Origin: Candidatus Thorarchaeota archaeon SMTZ1-45
GTDB lineage: Archaea; Asgardarchaeota; Thorarchaeia; Thorarchaeales; Thorarchaeaceae
Reading direction: 5' to 3'
Assembly (NCBI GenBank): GCA_001563335.1
Contig: LRSL01000018.1
Coordinates: 1-38,307, forward strand
DNA length: 38,307 bases
Part shown: positions 33,693 to 38,307 of the stretch, in pieces
How positions within the stretch are numbered: position 1 is the first letter of the stretch
How the letters are laid out: the number at the start of each line of letters is the position of its first letter
Program-made: the position numbers and the translations under genes
The notes under the pieces: model-generated
Told to the model about the DNA's origin: nothing
The model's database searches: none
What the model saw: the letters and a program-made list of their open reading frames with translations, nothing else

Positions 33693-33872
33693 CTTATAGA
33701 ACCCAAAGAGGAAATCCCATAGTGGTTCTAAAGTCTCTGGAAAATCTTTTTGAAATGATTCTTAGTTTGGCTAATAGCTCTCCATATTTCTGATTCTTTA
33801 GCAAATTCGCTCCGCAGAGAGAGCAATTCTTAGATCTGATTCAAGCAAGTTGGTATGAGTTGTGCTTTTCAT
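33693..33872 (-). pseudogene. Possible decayed zinc-ribbon mini-gene
   Basis: From ATG 33872 the minus strand reads MKSTTHTNLLESDLR; one base shift later the frame continues NCSLCGANLLKNQKYGELLA and on to a TAA at 33693. The CxxC pair resembles half a zinc ribbon. As written, the first frame stops after about 22 codons. The rest of the 266-nt gap (33660-33925) holds nothing else I can support. Confidence 0.25.
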
Positions 33873-33925
33873 TTAGATGAGTGATGTAAAATTTGATTAT
33901 TGCTAAGATTGTGAGATTCGAGTTC

Positions 33926-35281
33926 TTATGCTAGAGGTCCTTCTACATCTTTGAATGATGAATATGTACCTGCGTCTTCATCCGTTTCATTAACAATTTC
34001 GTTCTTCAAGGAGTATCTAAATGACATGAGAAGAACAATAACTCCAATTGAAATCAAAACAAGAGCAGCCATGAAACTACCTCTGTATGCATCAGCATTT
34101 GACAATCCTGCAGCAATTAACAGATCTGCAACTGGTCCAGCGACCAACGTTGCAGCAATCCCCCAACTGAGGAAGAAGGTTGTGTTATAATAGGCGAAGA
34201 GTCTTCCCCTGTACTCTTTGGGTGCCATCCTCGCAACAATTGAATAGCTTGATGCGCCAATGATGACCTCAGATGCTCCCCTGAGGAGCGATTCTATCAG
34301 TGCCAGAGTGAAGGAAGGGGTGATTATCAACCACAAGATTCCAACAATCGAAAAGATAATTCCAGCCATCATCACCTTTCTGTCATCAGTCTTTGCAACC
34401 ACAGATCCTACGGCTAGTCCAGCAACCATATTAGCTACACTCCGGACATTACTGTAGAGACCGATATCTACTCCACTTGCATTGAAACCTGTTGGGTCAG
34501 CAAGAAAGAGTGAAGTGATGATAGCTATTGAGTTTCTTCCAAAATTGATGAAGACGAGGGCTATGATGAAGATTAGGTATGCTAGTCGAAGTTGGGAGGG
34601 TAGGTCACGAAGCGAGTGGTTCTCTGAAACCTCACTATCATCGGATTTCCAAGATTCGTTCTCCTTTTCCAATCTGATTGAGAAGTACACAATGAAACTT
34701 GACAAGATCATGATTACTGCAGCGAGGTTGAAAATACTGCCATTTGCAAATCCTCCTACATCAAATAGGAGACCGCCGAGAATAGCACCTCCAATACCAC
34801 CAAATCCTCCAATGGTCGATAATTGGCCCATAAGCTTCTTTCTCTCATCATCCTCAGTCAGTTCAGATACCAAAGCTGACCAGCCTACATTGGACATACT
34901 CCAGAAGACTTCGATTCCACCCAGGGAGAAGATAATCACATATCCAGCGACGAACAGCTGATTCAATCCGAGGAAGAACATGTACCCAATCACCATGAAG
35001 AAGTGTCCAACTCCAGCCAACAGCTCTCCAATGGCTACAAACTCCATAGGCTTTCGATACTTATCCAACAAGTTCCCCCAGAGTAAGGATTGGGTGGCTG
35101 TGTTAGCTATCATTCCAACTGTAGCCATCAGTGTCACTTCAGTCGTCGAAAGACCAAGAGACTTGAGGTAAATCGACAAGAAGGTATACACGATGGATCT
35201 TCTGAAGAATGTCAAAATCTGGAATGTAGAGAGTCCTGTGAATTCACTTCTTTTAAGTTTGGAGTATTTGAAAAAACTCAA
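33926..35281 (-). CDS. MFS transporter
   Basis: Twelve hydrophobic helices with MFS layout. The loop after helix 2 reads GNLLDKYRKPMEF (a GxLxDrxgrr-type motif A), and EYRGRLFAYYNTTFFLSWGI marks the second half. A charged central loop (EKENESWKSDDSEVSENHSL) separates the two six-helix bundles. Substrate unknown; the fold suits drug or metabolite export. Start ATG 35281 lies directly before the first helix. It is downstream of the EutA-like pair on the same strand with a 41-nt gap and may share their transcript. Confidence 0.8.
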   Translation of the reverse strand: MSFFKYSKLKRSEFTGLSTFQILTFFRRSIVYTFLSIYLKSLGLSTTEVTLMATVGMIANTATQSLLWGNLLDKYRKPMEFVAIGELLAGVGHFFMVIGYMFFLGLNQLFVAGYVIIFSLGGIEVFWSMSNVGWSALVSELTEDDERKKLMGQLSTIGGFGGIGGAILGGLLFDVGGFANGSIFNLAAVIMILSSFIVYFSIRLEKENESWKSDDSEVSENHSLRDLPSQLRLAYLIFIIALVFINFGRNSIAIITSLFLADPTGFNASGVDIGLYSNVRSVANMVAGLAVGSVVAKTDDRKVMMAGIIFSIVGILWLIITPSFTLALIESLLRGASEVIIGASSYSIVARMAPKEYRGRLFAYYNTTFFLSWGIAATLVAGPVADLLIAAGLSNADAYRGSFMAALVLISIGVIVLLMSFRYSLKNEIVNETDEDAGTYSSFKDVEGPLA

Positions 35282-35322
35282 TGTGAACTCTTAGGCTGAA
35301 GTTCCATCTTATATACCATCTT

Positions 35323-37158
35323 CTAGTGGTTTGAGGAATATTCCTTGTTTTTGTTGAACACCAAGCTCTTCACAGTGACCGGAAACACTTGACCTTCCTG
35401 AAGTGGTGCACCAATGTCTATCCAATCCCCTACTTCAAGAAACAGCTCATCAAGACTGATTAGATTCCGCTGAATCGAGGTTTCTTGGCGTGTCATTAAA
35501 CCAACCATCTTGCCTATGTCACTCTCGAAGAGAAGAATAACCATCCTACCTTCCGAGATTGTCTTGGGAAGAGAGTTCTCAATAGCCTTAACAAATTCTT
35601 GGAGCCACGTATATGATCTATAGAGAGAATCCTTGAAGTATAATGCAACAGTGCCATCACCTTCTCTCAGATCGTAGTTCTTAAATGCTCGTGACACCTC
35701 CTCTTCCACTTTCCCTGGTTGGTAGTTCTCTGTTGTAACGTTAATTGGAAGAACAGGAATATTCGTTATTGGGAACTCTAGAGTCTTGTCAAAGTAACAG
35801 GTGGAGCCAGACACGGATAAGGTGAATGTTCCTGCGCCGATTACAGTAGCACGAATCTTTATTTCAGGCTCGATTACCAGCAATCCTTGTTCTTCGACGA
35901 GAGTCCTCAGTTCTTCAGCGAGATACAATCCAATGTCATCATAAGACCTCTTCTCCCCGTAAAATATCTCAGCAATGCCGCCTGAGAATGAATATTGATC
36001 AACTGGAATTGAGAAGTCGAGGTCATCGGTCATCATAAGTTCTTTGGCAATCTTGCTTTTCGCTGGACCCTGCATGACTTCGACCAATGCCTTTGCATAC
36101 TCATGAGCAATAGCTTTTGCATCCTTTTCAGAGATGGTGTCCCCAATCTTGTAGTTCACTCCTAACTCTCTTAAAATGAAGTTAGTTGGCTCATCTATTC
36201 TCCAAATCCTGAAGTTGTCATCAATTCCTAATAGCCGTCCACCTACATTGATGCAGGAGGTGCTGAGAACATGTCCTTTCGATGAAATAGCAATGTTACT
36301 CGTCCCTCCACCAATGTCCACATTCATTATCGTCTGGTTTGTCTTACTGGAAAGGTCTACGATACCACTTCCCATTGCACTAAGCACCGATTCATAATTA
36401 GGTCCAGCTACAGCACTCACGAATTTCCCGGACTTTGAGGAGAGACGCCTTACAATCTCTTCTGCATTCTGTTTCTTCGCTGTTTCCCCTGTTACAATGA
36501 CAGCTCCAGTATCGACCATCTCTGGGGTGAAACCCGCCTTCCGATACTGTGCCTCACAGAATTCCACGATTGCTTCCACATCGATAGTGAACCTATCAAT
36601 AAGAGGTGTGAAGATTATGTCACTCTCATAGATAACTTCTCGATCGACAACGATGAAGCGGTTTGTTGGATTGACAAAGCTTCTTTCTCTGTTCAGAGTC
36701 AGACGAGAGAACACCAGATGAGATGTTGACGAACCGATGTCAATCCCCACACTCAGGAGCTTCACATTCTCGGATCCGTCGTACAAAGGAATGAAACGGG
36801 TCTTTGGTTCTGATGATTTTCTGGTTGAAACCTCTAACTCAACAAGTGATGTTATCTTCTGTTGTTCAGCTCTTGATAGAGCATCATTAAGGATGGGACT
36901 GACTAATCCCATTAATCTACCAAAGTGCGTTCCAGATTGCAGGACATCACTAAGTGTGGATTTGAACTCTGTGATGAGAAGGTGAAGTTTGGCGGTCTCT
37001 GAGTCATCTAGGACTCCATGCTGCTGCAGGACTGAGTCATATGCACTCGTGAATTGTTCTTCGAGATCTTTTGCATCTTCACCAAAGTGCTCATGGAGGT
37101 ATTCACTCACTATCTCAATGATTTGCCACTTCAGACGGTTAGCATCAATCCCACTCAT
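35323..37158 (-). CDS. EutA-like reactivating factor with N-terminal extension
   Basis: Residues about 130-600 match EutA (PF06277), the ATP-dependent chaperone that reactivates B12-dependent ethanolamine ammonia-lyase by removing damaged cobalamin: LLSVGIDIGSSTSHLVFSRL (ASKHA phosphate-1 motif), GAVIVTGETAKKQNAEEIV, MNVDIGGGTSNIAI (phosphate 2) and ATVIGAGTF. Length is 611 against roughly 470 for the E. coli protein; the first ~125 residues are an added helical domain (IIEIVSEYLHEHFGEDAKDL) of unknown role. The start codon directly follows the TAG stop of the paralogue upstream. No lyase is in view, so the partner enzyme is inferred. Confidence 0.8.
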   Translation of the reverse strand: MSGIDANRLKWQIIEIVSEYLHEHFGEDAKDLEEQFTSAYDSVLQQHGVLDDSETAKLHLLITEFKSTLSDVLQSGTHFGRLMGLVSPILNDALSRAEQQKITSLVELEVSTRKSSEPKTRFIPLYDGSENVKLLSVGIDIGSSTSHLVFSRLTLNRERSFVNPTNRFIVVDREVIYESDIIFTPLIDRFTIDVEAIVEFCEAQYRKAGFTPEMVDTGAVIVTGETAKKQNAEEIVRRLSSKSGKFVSAVAGPNYESVLSAMGSGIVDLSSKTNQTIMNVDIGGGTSNIAISSKGHVLSTSCINVGGRLLGIDDNFRIWRIDEPTNFILRELGVNYKIGDTISEKDAKAIAHEYAKALVEVMQGPAKSKIAKELMMTDDLDFSIPVDQYSFSGGIAEIFYGEKRSYDDIGLYLAEELRTLVEEQGLLVIEPEIKIRATVIGAGTFTLSVSGSTCYFDKTLEFPITNIPVLPINVTTENYQPGKVEEEVSRAFKNYDLREGDGTVALYFKDSLYRSYTWLQEFVKAIENSLPKTISEGRMVILLFESDIGKMVGLMTRQETSIQRNLISLDELFLEVGDWIDIGAPLQEGQVFPVTVKSLVFNKNKEYSSNH

Positions 37159-38307
37159 CTATGGATACTCCTTGTTCTTGTTGAACACCAGACTCTTGAT
37201 TGTCACTGGAAATGATTGAGTTGACTTGAGAGGCCTACCTATGTCTATCCAGTCGCCAGCTTCTAGTTGCAATTCATCTAGAACCAATATGTTGCTCTGA
37301 ATCGATGTCTCATCTCGAATGGTGAGTCCCAATCTCTTAGCAACATCGTATCCGAAGATGAGGATGATTATCTTCTTGTTAGAAACAGAAATTGGCAAGG
37401 CTTCCTCAATAGCCTTAGCAAAGTGTGCTAACCACTCATCGCCTGTATAGTTTCTCGAAATGATTCGATCCCTGAAGTAGAGTGCAACGATATCCTTTCC
37501 CTCAACCATGTCAAATGTTACAAATGATCTTCGGATTTCTTCAACCAGGCTCTCAGGAGTGAATTCCTGACTCATTAAGTTGACTGGTAGAACAGGGACA
37601 TTTACAACGGGAAGGTTAATATCTTCATCGAAAAAAGTTGTCGACCCTGACACTGAGAGGGAAAAGGCTCCTGCACCTATGACCGTGGCGTGGATCTTGT
37701 TCTCAGGCTCCACCACGTGTAGTCCATTCGATTCGACCAATGTCTTGAGTTCTTGTGCCAGCATGACTCCAATGTCATCAAACGATTCGTTGCTTCCATA
37801 ATAAAGTTCAGCAATTCCACCTGAAAAGGAATAAGCATCTATAGGAATTGAGTAGTCCAAGCTGTCTGTCATCATCAGTTCCTTGGCAATAGCGCTTCTT
37901 GCTGGTCCCTGTATTACCTCAACCAAAGCCTTGGCATACCCCTTAGCGATGGTCCTTGCATCTTTTTCGGACATGGTATCGCCAATCTGATAGGTCATAC
38001 CGAGCTTATTCATGAGGAATTGAGTTGGTCCGTCTATCCTCCAAATCCTTAGAGAGTTATCAATACCGAGTAACCGACCACCAACATTGATACAGGATGT
38101 ACTGAGCACCTGACCATTGGATATAATAGCCAAGTTGCTGGTCCCTCCACCGATATCAACATGCAGATACGATTTCTTGGTGAAGAGTGATTGCTCAACC
38201 ATACCACTTCCCATTGCGCTTAGCAGAGACTCAAGATTGGGGCCTGCCGCTGCGCTGACAAATTTCCCAGACTCTGAGGATAGACGATTCACTATTTCAG
38301 CTGCATT
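37159..38307 (-). CDS. Second EutA-like reactivating factor (5' partial)
   Basis: Frame open to the right edge; the beginning of the gene is outside the window. The visible ~380 residues align throughout with the downstream paralogue: LHVDIGGGTSNLAIISNGQV, LSTSCINVGGRLLGID, YSFSGGIAELYYG, HATVIGAGAFSLSVSGS. Both nucleotide-binding motifs are intact, so both copies should be active ASKHA ATPases. Its TAG stop is immediately followed by the next gene's ATG, so the two are translated together. Tandem copies may form a hetero-oligomer or serve two different B12 enzymes. Confidence 0.8.
   Translation of the reverse strand, partial: NAAEIVNRLSSESGKFVSAAAGPNLESLLSAMGSGMVEQSLFTKKSYLHVDIGGGTSNLAIISNGQVLSTSCINVGGRLLGIDNSLRIWRIDGPTQFLMNKLGMTYQIGDTMSEKDARTIAKGYAKALVEVIQGPARSAIAKELMMTDSLDYSIPIDAYSFSGGIAELYYGSNESFDDIGVMLAQELKTLVESNGLHVVEPENKIHATVIGAGAFSLSVSGSTTFFDEDINLPVVNVPVLPVNLMSQEFTPESLVEEIRRSFVTFDMVEGKDIVALYFRDRIISRNYTGDEWLAHFAKAIEEALPISVSNKKIIILIFGYDVAKRLGLTIRDETSIQSNILVLDELQLEAGDWIDIGRPLKSTQSFPVTIKSLVFNKNKEYP

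Noticed and set aside
34482..34961. 159-codon frame on the plus strand
   Set aside because: It is the antisense of a clear MFS transporter and has no recognisable features of its own.
1..38307. CRISPR array or transposase/integrase gene
   Set aside because: No regularly spaced direct repeats and no DDE, tyrosine or serine recombinase motifs were found, despite the tRNA-end copies.

Overview
The window looks like a piece of an Asgard archaeal genome, possibly of the Thorarchaeia type. The main evidence is a pair of large longin / Ras-like GTPase / longin / winged-helix proteins, together with archaeal traits: an archaeal-type beta-CASP metallo-beta-lactamase, TATA-box promoters about 30 nt upstream of starts, encoded CCA on tRNA genes, and many secreted enzymes anchored by one C-terminal helix with a Lys/Arg tail. 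The lineage within Asgard is an inference. Base composition is AT-rich, and most intergenic gaps are short except for one scrambled zone.

Left part (1-7.0 kb): a 5'-truncated NAD-kinase-like protein fused to a winged helix; a beta-CASP nuclease with a long unassigned N-terminal region; and, converging on it, an active longin-GTPase and an upstream paralogue of the same architecture whose GTPase motifs are destroyed. 7.1-10.6 kb: a two-gene DNA methylation module, made of a circularly permuted C5-cytosine methyltransferase and an N6-adenine methyltransferase of the Alw26I/Eco31I type, with no endonuclease gene in view. 10.6-19.4 kb: small-molecule and housekeeping genes (VOC protein, two GNAT acetyltransferases, membrane-anchored DJ-1/PfpI ectodomain, PadR-like regulator, TPR protein, LigB-type dioxygenase, DUF1614 membrane protein, membrane-anchored nucleoside hydrolase).

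Scrambled zone (19.4-27.9 kb): an apparently complete tRNA-Cys(GCA) gene at 21117-21192 sits among decayed pieces of similar tRNA genes (3' halves at 19925 and 19403, a 5' end at 26517). Also here are a decayed tRNA-Arg(UCU)-like gene, a luciferase-family fragment, a surface-protein anchor fragment, a frameshifted serine hydrolase, a half methyltransferase, and intact and broken copies of a C_GCAxxG_C_C protein. This reads as a site of repeated insertion, duplication and deletion, perhaps using the tRNA-Cys 3' end as attachment site.

Right part (27.9-38.3 kb): a GPH-type sugar symporter followed by a GH38 alpha-mannosidase (probable uptake and breakdown of mannosides), a small anchored surface protein coupled to an unknown 213-residue protein, an MFS transporter, and two tandem EutA-like reactivase paralogues, the second running off the window. 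EutA-like proteins reactivate B12-dependent ethanolamine ammonia-lyase, so a cobalamin-dependent lyase is expected outside the window.
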